A stretch of 64,000 nt of DNA from UBA6398 sp963644855 (lineage in GTDB: Bacteria > Bacteroidota > Bacteroidia > Bacteroidales > Bacteroidaceae). The stretch is from assembly GCA_963644855.1 (NCBI GenBank), contig CAVIQL010000008.1, positions 19,864 to 83,863 on the forward strand. Reading direction: 5' to 3'. Below, piece after piece: positions 16,384 to 26,413 of the stretch. The notes beneath the pieces are model-generated. The model saw nothing but the letters and a program-made list of their open reading frames with translations, had not been told where the DNA came from and made no database searches. A program made the translations under genes and the position numbers. Each line of letters starts with the position of its first letter. Within the stretch, counting starts at the first letter, position 1.

Positions 16384-18015
16384 ATGGCAGCAAAAGACGT
16401 AAAATATAATGTAGAAGCACGCGAACTTCTTAAAGAAGGAGCCGATGCTTTGGCAAACGCAGTGAAGGTAACTCTCGGTCCTAAAGGACGCAATGTAGTT
16501 ATCGACAAGAAATTTGGTGCTCCGCGTATTACAAAGGACGGCGTAACCGTAGCAAAGGAAATCGAACTCGAAGACTCGTTCAAAAATGCAGGCGCACAAC
16601 TCGTAAAAAGTGTGGCAAGCAAAACCGGAGATGACGCAGGCGACGGAACAACAACCGCTACCGTGCTCACACAAGCTATCCTTACCGAAGGAATGAAGAA
16701 TGTGGCAGCTGGCGCAAACCCTCTCGATATCAAACGAGGCATTGACAAGGCTGTGGCAAAGGTTGTAGAAGAAATCAAGAGCCAGGCCGAGAAAATCGAA
16801 AGCAGCTACGAGAAAATCGAACAGGTTGCAACAATCTCAGGAAACAACGACCCCGAAATCGGAAAGCTTATCGCTGATGGTATGCGCGCTGTGAGCGTAA
16901 ACGGAGTTATCACAATCGAAGACGCAAAGGGTCGCGACACTGTGTTGAAGACTGTTGAAGGTATGCAATTCGACCGCGGTTATCTCTCACCCTATTTCAT
17001 CACTGAAGCAGAGAAGATGGAATGCGTAATGGAGAAACCCTACATCTTGATATACGACAAGAAAATCTCCAACCTCAAGGATTTCCTCCCAATATTGAAC
17101 AGCGCAGTGCAGAGCGGACGTCCTCTTCTCGTAATAGCCGAAGACGTAGATTCCGAAGCCCTCACAACTTTGGTAGTAAACCGTTTGCGCGCTCAGTTGA
17201 AGATTTGCGCAATCAAAGCTCCTGGCTTTGGCGATCGTCGCAAGGCTATGCTCGAAGATATCGCAATTCTTACCGGCGGCGTAGTAATTAGCGAAGACAA
17301 AGGTTTGAAACTTGAACAAGCTACAATAGAAATGCTTGGTTCGGCAGAGAAGGTTACTGTAACCAAAGACAATACTACTATCGTTAATGGCGGTGGCGAC
17401 AAACAGAATATCCAGGATCGTATCGGTCAGTTGAAGAATGAAATCGAAAACTGCACTTCTACTTACGACAAGGAGAAACTTCAGGAACGTCTTGCTAAGC
17501 TCTCAGGCGGCGTATGTGTACTCGAAGTTGGCGCAGCTTCTGAAACAGAACAGAAAGAAAAGAAAGACCGTTGCGACGATGCCCTTTGCGCTACCCGTGC
17601 AGCCATTGAAGAAGGTATCGTAACCGGTGGTGGCGTTGCTTATATCCGTGCTCAGAAAGCTCTTGACGATATGAAGGGCGACAATGCTGACGAAACAACA
17701 GGTATTGCAATTGTTCGCCGCGCAATAGAGGAGCCTTTGCGTCAGATTTGCTCGAATGCAGGTATCGAAGGTGCTGTTATCGTGAACAAGGTTCGCGAAG
17801 GTGAAGGCAACTACGGCTTCAATGCAAAAACAGAGACTTGGGGCGATTTGCGCGAGCAAGGTGTGGTTGATCCAGCCAAGGTTACTCGTGTGGCTCTTGA
17901 GAATGCTGCTTCGGTGGCAGGCATGTTCCTCACCACAGAGTGCGTGATTTGCGACAAGAAAGAAGATGCTCCTGCTCCAATGGCTAATCCCGGAATGGGC
18001 GGCGGCATGATGTAA
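16384..18015 (+). CDS. groEL: Chaperonin GroEL
   Basis: 543 residues, full length, beginning MAAKDVKYNVEARELLKEGA, with the ATP-binding segment VTLGPKGRNVVIDKKFGAP and DGTTTATVLTQAI. The C-terminus is the typical Gly-Met tail (NPGMGGGMM). It forms the folding chamber with GroES, and the two genes make a standard operon. Confidence 0.98.
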   Translation: MAAKDVKYNVEARELLKEGADALANAVKVTLGPKGRNVVIDKKFGAPRITKDGVTVAKEIELEDSFKNAGAQLVKSVASKTGDDAGDGTTTATVLTQAILTEGMKNVAAGANPLDIKRGIDKAVAKVVEEIKSQAEKIESSYEKIEQVATISGNNDPEIGKLIADGMRAVSVNGVITIEDAKGRDTVLKTVEGMQFDRGYLSPYFITEAEKMECVMEKPYILIYDKKISNLKDFLPILNSAVQSGRPLLVIAEDVDSEALTTLVVNRLRAQLKICAIKAPGFGDRRKAMLEDIAILTGGVVISEDKGLKLEQATIEMLGSAEKVTVTKDNTTIVNGGGDKQNIQDRIGQLKNEIENCTSTYDKEKLQERLAKLSGGVCVLEVGAASETEQKEKKDRCDDALCATRAAIEEGIVTGGGVAYIRAQKALDDMKGDNADETTGIAIVRRAIEEPLRQICSNAGIEGAVIVNKVREGEGNYGFNAKTETWGDLREQGVVDPAKVTRVALENAASVAGMFLTTECVICDKKEDAPAPMANPGMGGGMM

Positions 18016-18064
18016 TAGTCGTAGCACTATAGGAAACAAAACATTTGTAACACTTCATACTTAA

Positions 18065-18101
18065 AAGTCGGAGCGGTGTATCACCGCCCCGACTTTTTTT
18101 T
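18065..18101 (+). terminator. Terminator after groESL
   Basis: The stem AGTCGG-GCGGTG pairs with CACCGC-CCGACT with one mismatch and a TAT loop, and is followed by eight T. It lies 50 bp past the groEL stop. Confidence 0.88.
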
Positions 18102-18364
18102 CGGACAACATGGCGCGTCTATCACAAGCCGGAAATTGGAACGAAAAAACATGTGTAAGGTGTGTTTTCGACGGATATTTTTTGTAGGCAAAACCGCTCC
18201 GATACGCGCGGATTTGTATGGCGTAACTTCCAAAAACATTATGATTGACACGTGGTGCTGTGGAGAGAAACGCAAAGTGGTGTTAGATTAGGTTAAAAAC
18301 GCGGCGGGAATTATTGGGTATCGAATATTTTGAGTAAATTTGTGCGCAATAAAAACATATTTTT
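18102..18364. other. Intergenic region before guaB
   Basis: This 263-bp stretch has no convincing gene; open frames on both strands lack coding character. It ends with the guaB promoter (18335-18342). Confidence 0.6.
18335..18342 (+). promoter_or_regulatory. guaB: -7 promoter element of guaB
   Basis: TAAATTTG matches TAnnTTTG, 23 bp before the ATG. The preceding TATTGG at about -30 could be a weak -33 element. Confidence 0.55.
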
Positions 18365-19849
18365 ATGGCTTCATTTATTGCAGACAAAATTGTAATGGAC
18401 GGTTTGACTTTCGACGACGTCCTTCTTATCCCGGCTTATTCAAATGTACTTCCGCGCGAGGTGAAACTTGCAACAAGATTTACTCGCAACATTAACCTGA
18501 ACATTCCTTTCGTTACGGCTGCTATGGACACTGTAACCGAATCGAAAATGGCTATTGCCATTGCCCGTGAGGGTGGTATCGGCGTTATCCATAAGAATAT
18601 GTCGATAGAAGATCAGGCTCGCGAAGTGGCTATTGTGAAACGTGCTGAAAACGGTATGATTTACGACCCCGTTACAATTCTTCATGGCTCTACGGTGCGC
18701 GCAGCACTTAGTCTTATGAGCGAATACCATATAGGCGGTATACCTGTGGTAGATGAGGAAAAGCATCTTGTGGGCATCGTTACCAATCGTGATTTGCGTT
18801 TTGAGCATGATATGAACAAGAAAATCGACGATGTGATGACGAGCAGCAATCTTGTTACCACTAATCAGAAGACTGACCTCGACCAGGCGGCAGAAATCTT
18901 GCAGCAAAACAAAATTGAAAAACTCCCCGTGGTGGATAAGGAAAACCATATCGTGGGACTTATCACATACAAGGATATCACCAAAGCCAAGGACAAACCC
19001 ATGGCTTGCAAGGACGAGAAAGGACGTTTGCGCGTTGCGGCAGGCGTGGGCGTAACAGTGGATACTCTCGAACGCATTGAGGCATTGATTAAAGCAGGTG
19101 CCGATGCCATCGTGATAGATACTGCTCATGGACATTCTCAGGGCGTTATCGACAAACTTCGCGAGGCAAAAGCTTCATATCCGCAGCAACAATTTGTTGT
19201 AGGAAATGTGGCAACTGGCGAAGCAGCCAAAGCTCTTGTTGAAGCCGGAGCCGATGGTATAAAAGTAGGTATAGGTCCTGGTTCAATTTGTACAACCCGC
19301 GTGGTGGCAGGCGTAGGCGTTCCACAACTTTCAGCTGTTTACGATGTTTCGTGCGCCCTTGCTGGTACAGGAGTTCCTATGATTGCCGATGGAGGTCTGC
19401 GTTATTCGGGTGATATAGTCAAGGCTCTTGCAGCCGGTGGTAACTCTGTAATGATTGGCTCGCTTGTGGCAGGTACGGAAGAGTCGCCGGGCGAAACAAT
19501 AATATTCAACGGCAGAAAGTTCAAGTCGTATCGTGGTATGGGTTCGTTGGAAGCAATGGAAAACGGCTCAAAGGATCGTTATTTCCAAAGCGGTGTAACC
19601 GATACAAAGAAACTCGTGCCCGAAGGTATAAGCGGTCGCGTTCCTTACAAAGGTACTGTGCAGGAAGTAATATATCAACTCGTTGGCGGCTTGCGTTCGG
19701 GTATGGGATATTGTGGTGCTCATACCATTGACGAATTGCACAACGCTAAATTTACACGTATTACCAACGCCGGAGTACTTGAGAGCCACCCACACGATAT
19801 CACTATAACGAGCGAAGCACCTAACTATAGTCCGGCACCGAGAGGATAA
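18365..19849 (+). CDS. guaB: Inosine-5'-monophosphate dehydrogenase
   Basis: 494 residues. The TIM-barrel begins with FDDVLLIPAYS, is interrupted by two CBS domains (about 95-210), and resumes with the catalytic loop GPGSICTTR, nucleophile Cys309. The flap ends with SGRVPYKGTV. The enzyme converts IMP to XMP, the first committed step to GMP. The stop lies 35 bp before the next start, so it may be cotranscribed with the following chaperone genes. Confidence 0.97.
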   Translation: MASFIADKIVMDGLTFDDVLLIPAYSNVLPREVKLATRFTRNINLNIPFVTAAMDTVTESKMAIAIAREGGIGVIHKNMSIEDQAREVAIVKRAENGMIYDPVTILHGSTVRAALSLMSEYHIGGIPVVDEEKHLVGIVTNRDLRFEHDMNKKIDDVMTSSNLVTTNQKTDLDQAAEILQQNKIEKLPVVDKENHIVGLITYKDITKAKDKPMACKDEKGRLRVAAGVGVTVDTLERIEALIKAGADAIVIDTAHGHSQGVIDKLREAKASYPQQQFVVGNVATGEAAKALVEAGADGIKVGIGPGSICTTRVVAGVGVPQLSAVYDVSCALAGTGVPMIADGGLRYSGDIVKALAAGGNSVMIGSLVAGTEESPGETIIFNGRKFKSYRGMGSLEAMENGSKDRYFQSGVTDTKKLVPEGISGRVPYKGTVQEVIYQLVGGLRSGMGYCGAHTIDELHNAKFTRITNAGVLESHPHDITITSEAPNYSPAPRG

Positions 19850-19884
19850 TGTCGGCAAGCAACGCGCATCATAATAATGCAGAT

Positions 19885-21306
19885 ATGAAACGCATCGGAG
19901 GAATACTACTATTAATGTTGGCAAGTGTGTGTGGTTACGCTCAGAATGCCAATGATCCCGTAGTAATGACCATCAACGGCGAGAATGTAGCACGTTCAGA
20001 ATTCAAGCGTGCATACAATCGCAACAAGGCCTCGGGAACAAGCGTAAAGGAATACGTGGATTTGTATATCAACTACCGCTTGAAAATAGCGGAAGCACTC
20101 AAGCAACATATAGACACCACAAAAGGATTTCGTCAAGAATTTTCTACTTATCGCGATGAACTTTTGACGAAACATGTTACCGATACGCAATTCGAAGATT
20201 CCATCGTGCGTTCAATCTACGACCGAATGAAGACGCAGCTTAAGGATTCTGATATTCTTAGCGTCTCACATGTGTTTATCTCTGTACCGCAAAAAGCCAG
20301 CGATAAGCAAAAGGCATTGGCCAAAGTCAAAATCGACTCGATTTATAACGTTTTGAAAAGCGGCGCTGATTTTGCGGAAGTGGCAAAGGCTTGCTCGCAG
20401 GATTATACTTCGGCACGTCGTGGCGGCGAATTGCCTGATATAGGTCCGGGAGTTACACTCAAAGAATTTGAGGACAAATGCTATACACTCAAGGTGGGCG
20501 AAATGTCGGAACCATTCGAGTCAACTGCAGGCTACCATATAGTATTGATGCGCTCGCGAACGAAATTACAGCCATACGAACAGAAGAAAGACGAACTCAT
20601 CAAACTGCTCAACCCGCAAGGACTGCAACAAATGGTGTTCAACCATGCAGTGGAGAAACTTGTAAAGGCTTCGAATGGAAAGACGCGCGAAGAAGTGCTT
20701 GACCAAATCGAAAAAGAATACGAAAGCGAGGATACTGCATTGAAATATGTAACCAAAGATTATCGCGAAGGACTTTTGGCTTATAACATTACCAAACAGG
20801 AGGTATGGGATAAGGCCGAAAAAGACGTAAAAGGTCAGGAGGCATTTTTCAAGAAGAACAAGAAAAACTACCAATGGGATTCTCCGCGATACAAAGGCTT
20901 TGTGTTTCATACCACAGAAGAACCGCTTGTAAAAGAAGTGAAAGCCGTGCTTAAAAGTTATGCTAAAAAAGATTGGAACGGAGAAATAAAAAAACGCTTC
21001 AATACTGGAGGTAAAGAAAAAGTAATGGTATCTCATGGAATTTGGAAAGAAGGAGAAAATCGTTTTGTAGATAAATACATATTTAAGAACGATAGCGTGA
21101 AACTCCCAAACTCAAAGCATTTTCCTTACCTCGGAATAGAGGGTAAACTCTTGAAGAAAGCTCCCGAAGAACTTGCAGACGTGAAAGCACAGGTTACGAG
21201 CGATTATCAAGATTACAAAGAAAAGGAATGGCTTAAGCAGTTGCGCGAAAAAAGTAGCGTAAAAGTAAACGATGAAGTGGTGAAAACCGTGAACGTTGAA
21301 CAATAA
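19885..21306 (+). CDS. Periplasmic parvulin-type peptidyl-prolyl isomerase
   Basis: 473 residues with a signal peptide (MKRIGGILLLMLASVCGYAQ). A SurA-like N-terminal helical region (NDPVVMTINGENVARSEFKR) precedes one PpiC/rotamase domain (VSHVFISVP to AGYHIVLMRSR). A long Lys/Glu-rich C-terminal half follows. It probably escorts outer-membrane proteins through the periplasm. It is the first of two adjacent parvulin-type genes; the ATG at 19885 is chosen for the signal peptide. Confidence 0.88.
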   Translation: MKRIGGILLLMLASVCGYAQNANDPVVMTINGENVARSEFKRAYNRNKASGTSVKEYVDLYINYRLKIAEALKQHIDTTKGFRQEFSTYRDELLTKHVTDTQFEDSIVRSIYDRMKTQLKDSDILSVSHVFISVPQKASDKQKALAKVKIDSIYNVLKSGADFAEVAKACSQDYTSARRGGELPDIGPGVTLKEFEDKCYTLKVGEMSEPFESTAGYHIVLMRSRTKLQPYEQKKDELIKLLNPQGLQQMVFNHAVEKLVKASNGKTREEVLDQIEKEYESEDTALKYVTKDYREGLLAYNITKQEVWDKAEKDVKGQEAFFKKNKKNYQWDSPRYKGFVFHTTEEPLVKEVKAVLKSYAKKDWNGEIKKRFNTGGKEKVMVSHGIWKEGENRFVDKYIFKNDSVKLPNSKHFPYLGIEGKLLKKAPEELADVKAQVTSDYQDYKEKEWLKQLREKSSVKVNDEVVKTVNVEQ

Positions 21307-21334
21307 TGGGTATTCCGTAATTGAACAAAAACAG

Positions 21335-22705
21335 ATGAATAAGCTAAGAAAATTTCTCGCATTGGCTGTGATTTTGCCGGCAGCAGCATTTGCACAAAAT
21401 AATAACGTTATCGACGAAGTGATTTGGGTTGTTGGTGATGAGCCGATATTCAAATCCGAAGTGGAGGAGCAGCGACTTGTTTCCGAAGTAAACGGCGAAG
21501 CCACCGAAGGAAATCCACGTTGTGTGATACCAGAGCAAATGGCAATACAGAAACTTTTTTTACACCAAGCGCTTATAGACAGTATAGAAGTGAAAGATGG
21601 TGATGTGTTGCAGGAATTGGAATACCGTTTGAACTATATGATTCAAATGGCAGGCTCCAAGGAGAAACTTGAGGAGTATATGCGCAAACCAATGACGCAG
21701 ATACGACAACAAACAATGGAGCAACTAAAAAAAATGTCGGTTGTAGAAGAAGTGAAACGTAAAATTGCCGCCGATGTAAAGGTTACTCCAGCCGAAGTAA
21801 GAAACTATTTTAAAAATGTACCCCAAGATAGTTTGCCTCTTATCCCAACTCGATACGAAGTGCAGATAATAACGAACACACCTGAAGTGAGTCGTGAGGA
21901 AACAGAACATATAGAAAACGAACTACGCGACTATACAAAACGAATAACTTCAGGAGAAAGTGATTTTGCAACCCTTGCCATGATGTATAGCGAGGACGAA
22001 GGTACGCGTCGAAACGGAGGAGAATTACCGTATATGGGGAAGGGAGAACTTGTTCCTGAATTTGCGAACGTAGCTTTCTCGCTTACCGATCCCAAGAAAG
22101 TTTCACGTATAGTCAAGACCGAATTTGGTTATCATATAATACAGTTGATTGACCGCCGGGGCGATAAAATACGTGTGCGTCATATACTAAAGAAACCAGT
22201 TGTAAGCGATGAGGCTATTAAATCGTGTCTTAATCGTCTTGATTCAATAGCTACAGATATTCGTAGCGGTAAAATTTCTTTTGATGACGCTGTGGTTTAT
22301 TCTGATGATAAGGATACCCGTAACAATCGTGGTATAATGGGTAAAAGCGTTTCGGCAAACAATCCCCGCGCCGGAATGACTCAGTGGTTCGAACTAAGAG
22401 ATCTTCCGCAAGATGTGGCAAAGGTTGTGAGCATAATGAAGCCTGGTGAAATTTCCAAGCCTTTCTCTATGACAACCAAGAAAGGACAGCAAGTTTGTGC
22501 GGTAGTGAAATTAACCAATCGTAATGAGGAACACTACGCTTCTATAACAGAGGATTTCCAAACTTTACAAAATATTCTCGTAACCCAAGAGCAAAATAAG
22601 GTAATTGATGATTGGATTCGCGACAAGCAAAAGACTACTTATATAAGCATTAAACCAGAATGGCGCGATTGCGACTTTCATTATCCAGGTTGGGTAAAGA
22701 AATGA
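21335..22705 (+). CDS. surA: SurA-like chaperone / peptidyl-prolyl isomerase with two parvulin domains
   Basis: 456 residues, with a signal peptide (MNKLRKFLALAVILPAAAFA), an N-terminal chaperone region (IDEVIWVVGDEPIFKSEVEE) and two rotamase-like domains (RYEVQIITNTPE to FGYHIIQLID; RVRHILKKPV to QQVCAVVKL). SurA delivers unfolded beta-barrel proteins to the BAM complex. The stop overlaps the next start as ATGA, so translation is coupled to the OstA-like gene. Confidence 0.88.
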   Translation: MNKLRKFLALAVILPAAAFAQNNNVIDEVIWVVGDEPIFKSEVEEQRLVSEVNGEATEGNPRCVIPEQMAIQKLFLHQALIDSIEVKDGDVLQELEYRLNYMIQMAGSKEKLEEYMRKPMTQIRQQTMEQLKKMSVVEEVKRKIAADVKVTPAEVRNYFKNVPQDSLPLIPTRYEVQIITNTPEVSREETEHIENELRDYTKRITSGESDFATLAMMYSEDEGTRRNGGELPYMGKGELVPEFANVAFSLTDPKKVSRIVKTEFGYHIIQLIDRRGDKIRVRHILKKPVVSDEAIKSCLNRLDSIATDIRSGKISFDDAVVYSDDKDTRNNRGIMGKSVSANNPRAGMTQWFELRDLPQDVAKVVSIMKPGEISKPFSMTTKKGQQVCAVVKLTNRNEEHYASITEDFQTLQNILVTQEQNKVIDDWIRDKQKTTYISIKPEWRDCDFHYPGWVKK

Positions 22706-24399
22706 GACAAAGTAATATATGTAGCAAACAATCAAGGCACAGATCGCATTTTTGCAGTTTGTGCCTCATTTTACTTTTGCTCGCGGTATTTACAACCGTT
22801 AGTGCGGCTGCAATAAAGCCTGTAAAAAAGAATGCAAAGCGTCAAAAGGGTGAGCGTATTGTTCTTGTGCATGCCGATAGGCTGCACTATGATATGATGA
22901 AGAATCCCAATGCCAATATACTCAATGGTAATGTGCAGTTCAACCATGGCAATATAAAACTTTTCTGCGACAGTGCGTACTATTACAAGGCTTCGAATTC
23001 TTTTGAGGCTTTCAGTAACGTGAAGATGATACAAGGAGATACTTTGTCGCTTACCGGAGATTATCTTAAGTATGATGGTGATGCCCAAATAGCCCAGGCG
23101 CGAAAGAATGTACACCTTAAACATCGCGGAACGCTTCTTGTTACCGACAGTTTGAACTACGACAAGCTATACAACCTTGGTTATTTTTTTGACGGAGGTA
23201 AACTTTACGATGGTAAGAATATACTTGTTTCCGATTGGGGAGAATATTCTCCTCAAACCCGTGAGGCTGTGTTCAACTACCACGTAAAACTTACGAACGA
23301 CCGCTTTACTCTTACTTCCGATACACTTCATTACAATACGCTCACGAAACTCACTCATATAGTGGGACCTTCAAATATTACCAGCAATGGAAATAAGATT
23401 TACACCGAGCGCGGATACTATGACACTTCGAAAGATTATGCCGAATTGTTCGACCGTTCGGTTGTAATCAATGGCAATAGCACCATGACGGGCGACAGTA
23501 TGTATTACGACAAGAAGAATGGTAAAATGCGTGCCTATCGTAATATTATCTACAACGACAAAGGAAACAAAAATCTACTTACGGGCGATTACTGCGAGTA
23601 TGATGATACCACTGGCTATGCCATGGCGACAAAAAATGCAGTTGTGCGCGATTATTCCTCGCCCGACACTCTTTATATGCACGCTGATACGTTCAAGATA
23701 TTTACTTATAATATCCGCACCGATAGTGTTTTTCGCCTTATACATGGTTACCACAAAGCGAGAGCTTTTCGTACAGATGTGCAAAGCGTTTGCGATTCGC
23801 TGAAATACGATTCAAAGGAAAAGAAGATGACCATGTTTGGCAATCCTATTGTTTGGAACAACAACCAGCAGTTGCTTGGCGAGGAAATACAGGTGTTTAT
23901 GAACGATTCGTCCATAGACAGTGTTCATGTGATAAGACAAACTTTGCTCGCGCAGCAGCTTGATAGTGCCAATTTCAATCAAGTTGCGGGGCGCGAGATG
24001 TTTGCGTATTTCAAGGACGGCAAACTTTCGTGGAGTAAGGTTGTTGGCAATGTTGATGTGGCTTATTATCCTTACGATAGTGATAGTACGATGATTGGAC
24101 TCAACCGTATGCAAACCTCCGAGCTGCGAATGTATATGAAAGACCGCAAGATGAATCGTATTTGGAGCGCTCCTGCAAACGGCACAATGTATCCTTTGAA
24201 ACTTGCGCCCGAAGATCAGTTGTTTCTTAAGAATTTCGCGTGGTTCGACTATATCCGCCCAAAAAACAAGGACGATATCTTTGTGTGGAAATCAAAAGGC
24301 GAAGGTTTGAAACTGCGTGAAACAATACGCCGCCAGGCTCCTTTGCAAACGCTTTCAGAGATTGCCAAAAAGAAACTCGGCAACGCAACCGGCAAATAG
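22702..24399 (+). CDS. OstA/LptA-like protein
   Basis: 565 residues with an N-terminal hydrophobic signal (CLILLLLAVFTTVSAAA). Repeated beta-strand motifs of the OstA/LptA fold follow (GNVQFNHGNIKLFCDSAYYY, TLSLTGDYLKYDGD, NGNSTMTGDSMYYDKKNGKM). LptA-type proteins bridge lipopolysaccharide across the periplasm. At over 500 residues it is much longer than Proteobacterial LptA, as is usual for Bacteroidetes OstA-like proteins. ATGA overlap with surA makes a coupled outer-membrane assembly unit. Confidence 0.85.
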   Translation: MRQSNICSKQSRHRSHFCSLCLILLLLAVFTTVSAAAIKPVKKNAKRQKGERIVLVHADRLHYDMMKNPNANILNGNVQFNHGNIKLFCDSAYYYKASNSFEAFSNVKMIQGDTLSLTGDYLKYDGDAQIAQARKNVHLKHRGTLLVTDSLNYDKLYNLGYFFDGGKLYDGKNILVSDWGEYSPQTREAVFNYHVKLTNDRFTLTSDTLHYNTLTKLTHIVGPSNITSNGNKIYTERGYYDTSKDYAELFDRSVVINGNSTMTGDSMYYDKKNGKMRAYRNIIYNDKGNKNLLTGDYCEYDDTTGYAMATKNAVVRDYSSPDTLYMHADTFKIFTYNIRTDSVFRLIHGYHKARAFRTDVQSVCDSLKYDSKEKKMTMFGNPIVWNNNQQLLGEEIQVFMNDSSIDSVHVIRQTLLAQQLDSANFNQVAGREMFAYFKDGKLSWSKVVGNVDVAYYPYDSDSTMIGLNRMQTSELRMYMKDRKMNRIWSAPANGTMYPLKLAPEDQLFLKNFAWFDYIRPKNKDDIFVWKSKGEGLKLRETIRRQAPLQTLSEIAKKKLGNATGK

Positions 24400-24451
24400 C
24401 CGTGTTGTTGCCAATGGTGGCTTTGCCGCCATCATCCTACTGCAAAAAAAT

Positions 24452-26266
24452 ATGCCTGATATCATACATTTACTTCCAGACTCGGTGGCAAACCAAATTG
24501 CTGCCGGCGAGGTTATACAACGTCCAGCTTCGGTGGTCAAAGAGCTTGTAGAAAATGCGCTTGATGCCGGAGCAACTAAAATCGACGTTATTATTACCGA
24601 CGCCGGCAAGACGTGTATTCAAATTGTAGACAATGGTTGCGGTATGAGCGAAACTGATGCGCGTTTGGCCTTTGAACGTCATGCTACGTCTAAGATTAGT
24701 AAAGCTGCCGACCTTTTTAGTCTTCACACCATGGGTTTTCGTGGTGAGGCTTTGCCTTCGATTGCTGCCGTTTCTCAGGTGGAATTGCGCACACGTATGG
24801 CAGAAAGTAAACTGGGGGTGAGTTTGTCGATAGAAGCTTCCAAAGTAACCGACCAACAACCGGTGGCGTGCGACGTGGGAGCTAATTTCATGGTAAAGAA
24901 TCTGTTTTTTAATATTCCGGCACGGCGCAGATTCTTGAAATCAAACCAAACGGAGTTCAATAACATAGTTACTGAATTTGAGAAGATAGTATTGGCTCAC
25001 CCCGAGGTGCGTTTTTCGTTGTACAACAACGATACATTGGTGCACAATCTCTCGGCGGGTTCGTGTTTGCAACGCATTGCCGATGTGTTTGGCAAGCGAA
25101 TGAATCAACAGTTGCTCCATATTGAAGTCGACACGTCGATTGTAAAAATCAAAGGATTTGTTGGTACGCCCGAGAGTGCGCGCAAAAAAGGCAGCAAACA
25201 GTTTTTCTTTGTAAACGGACGCTATATGCGCCACCCGTATTTTGGCAAAGCGGTGATGCTTGCCTATGAAAGATTGATTCCTGCCGATGAGCAAGTGAGT
25301 TTCTTTGTTTATTTCGACATCGATCCCGCGCGCATTGACGTTAATATCCACCCCACGAAAGCCGAAATCAAGTTTGAGGACGAGCAGGCGGTGTTTCAGA
25401 TACTCATGGCGGCTGTAAAGGAGGCTGTAGGTAAATTTAATGCAGTGCCCGAGCTTAATTTCGAAGATGGCGACAATCCTTTGGGAATTCCTGTATACGA
25501 TCCGCGCAGCAAAAACGTGGAACAGCCGAAAGTTACTTTTACCGGTGATTACAATCCCTTTGATTCTGCACCCCAGTCGCGCCCTGCGGCTCCGCGCAAT
25601 TGGCAAAAACTTTTTGACGGCATAACTCGTGGCAACGATGTGGCATCGCAAGAAAAAACCGCTGCGCCTGCTATTGAGGAAACCGCCACCAATTCCACCG
25701 AAAACCACACATTGGAGCACTATCAATACAAGAAACGCTACATTGTAACCGCTATGCCGTCGGGGCTTATGTTTATCGACCAACATCGCGCCCACATACG
25801 CATCTTGTATGAGCGTTTCCTTAAAAATCTGTCGGAACGCAAGGCGGCAAGCGAGCGTATCATCTTTCCGGAACTCGTGCAGCTCAACACACAAGAGCGC
25901 GCCACGCTCGCCGCAATGGCCAACGAAATTGTGGCAGCAGGTTTCGACCTCTCCGACCTTGGCGACGGAAGTTTTGCAATCAATGGTTTGCCCGCGGGAA
26001 CCGAGAAACTCAACGCCACAGAGCTTTTGCGCGATGTGTTGGAGGAAAGTGCGGGGCAGACTAAGATTAAGGAACAAGTTGACAAGCATATTGCACTCGT
26101 GCTTGCCCAGCATGCAGCAATACCCTACGATTCGCCGCTGTCGAACAAGGAAATGAACAAAATGATAGACGAATTGTTTGCCACCACAACGCCGAAATAT
26201 ACGCCCGATGGCAAAACTATTTTGGCAATAATGCCGCAAAGCAAGATAGAAAGCATGTTTTCCTGA
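24452..26266 (+). CDS. mutL: DNA mismatch repair protein MutL
   Basis: 604 residues. GHKL ATPase motifs are clear: VKELVENALDAGA, DNGCGMS, GFRGEALPSIA and ARRRFLKS. The C-terminal dimerisation domain keeps DQHRAHIRILYE where nuclease-active MutL has DQHAxxExxxxE; the first Glu is Ile. The CPHGRP-type metal motif reads TPDGKTI. A working endonuclease is therefore doubtful. The ATG at 24452 is 52 bp past the OstA-like stop and begins the conserved PDIIHLLPDSVANQIAAGEV. Confidence 0.95.
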   Translation: MPDIIHLLPDSVANQIAAGEVIQRPASVVKELVENALDAGATKIDVIITDAGKTCIQIVDNGCGMSETDARLAFERHATSKISKAADLFSLHTMGFRGEALPSIAAVSQVELRTRMAESKLGVSLSIEASKVTDQQPVACDVGANFMVKNLFFNIPARRRFLKSNQTEFNNIVTEFEKIVLAHPEVRFSLYNNDTLVHNLSAGSCLQRIADVFGKRMNQQLLHIEVDTSIVKIKGFVGTPESARKKGSKQFFFVNGRYMRHPYFGKAVMLAYERLIPADEQVSFFVYFDIDPARIDVNIHPTKAEIKFEDEQAVFQILMAAVKEAVGKFNAVPELNFEDGDNPLGIPVYDPRSKNVEQPKVTFTGDYNPFDSAPQSRPAAPRNWQKLFDGITRGNDVASQEKTAAPAIEETATNSTENHTLEHYQYKKRYIVTAMPSGLMFIDQHRAHIRILYERFLKNLSERKAASERIIFPELVQLNTQERATLAAMANEIVAAGFDLSDLGDGSFAINGLPAGTEKLNATELLRDVLEESAGQTKIKEQVDKHIALVLAQHAAIPYDSPLSNKEMNKMIDELFATTTPKYTPDGKTILAIMPQSKIESMFS

Positions 26267-26302
26267 ATAGACTCCGGTTTCAGAAAAACGCTACCCCTAT
26301 AC

Positions 26303-26333
26303 AGCCGTGCACATACGTTTGCGCGGCTTTTTT
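26303..26333 (+). terminator. Terminator after mutL
   Basis: AGCCGTGC (26303-26310) pairs with GCGCGGCT (26321-26328) with one G-T pair around a 10-nt loop, followed by T5. Confidence 0.78.
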
Positions 26334-26413
26334 GTGCCATTTTCCCCAACATAATATACGCAATTTTGGGGCTGGTGTAAAGTGTTGAAAATCAATGATG
26401 ATTTTTCCGCAAA

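Noticed and set aside
18076..18291. Overlapping short frames on both strands between groEL and guaB
   Set aside because: One begins in the groEL terminator; composition is not protein-like and no start signal is present.
24941..26239. 432-codon open frame antisense to mutL
   Set aside because: It lies wholly opposite a well-supported gene, is rich in Cys/His/Arg, and has no homology I can see; it reflects codon bias of the sense strand.
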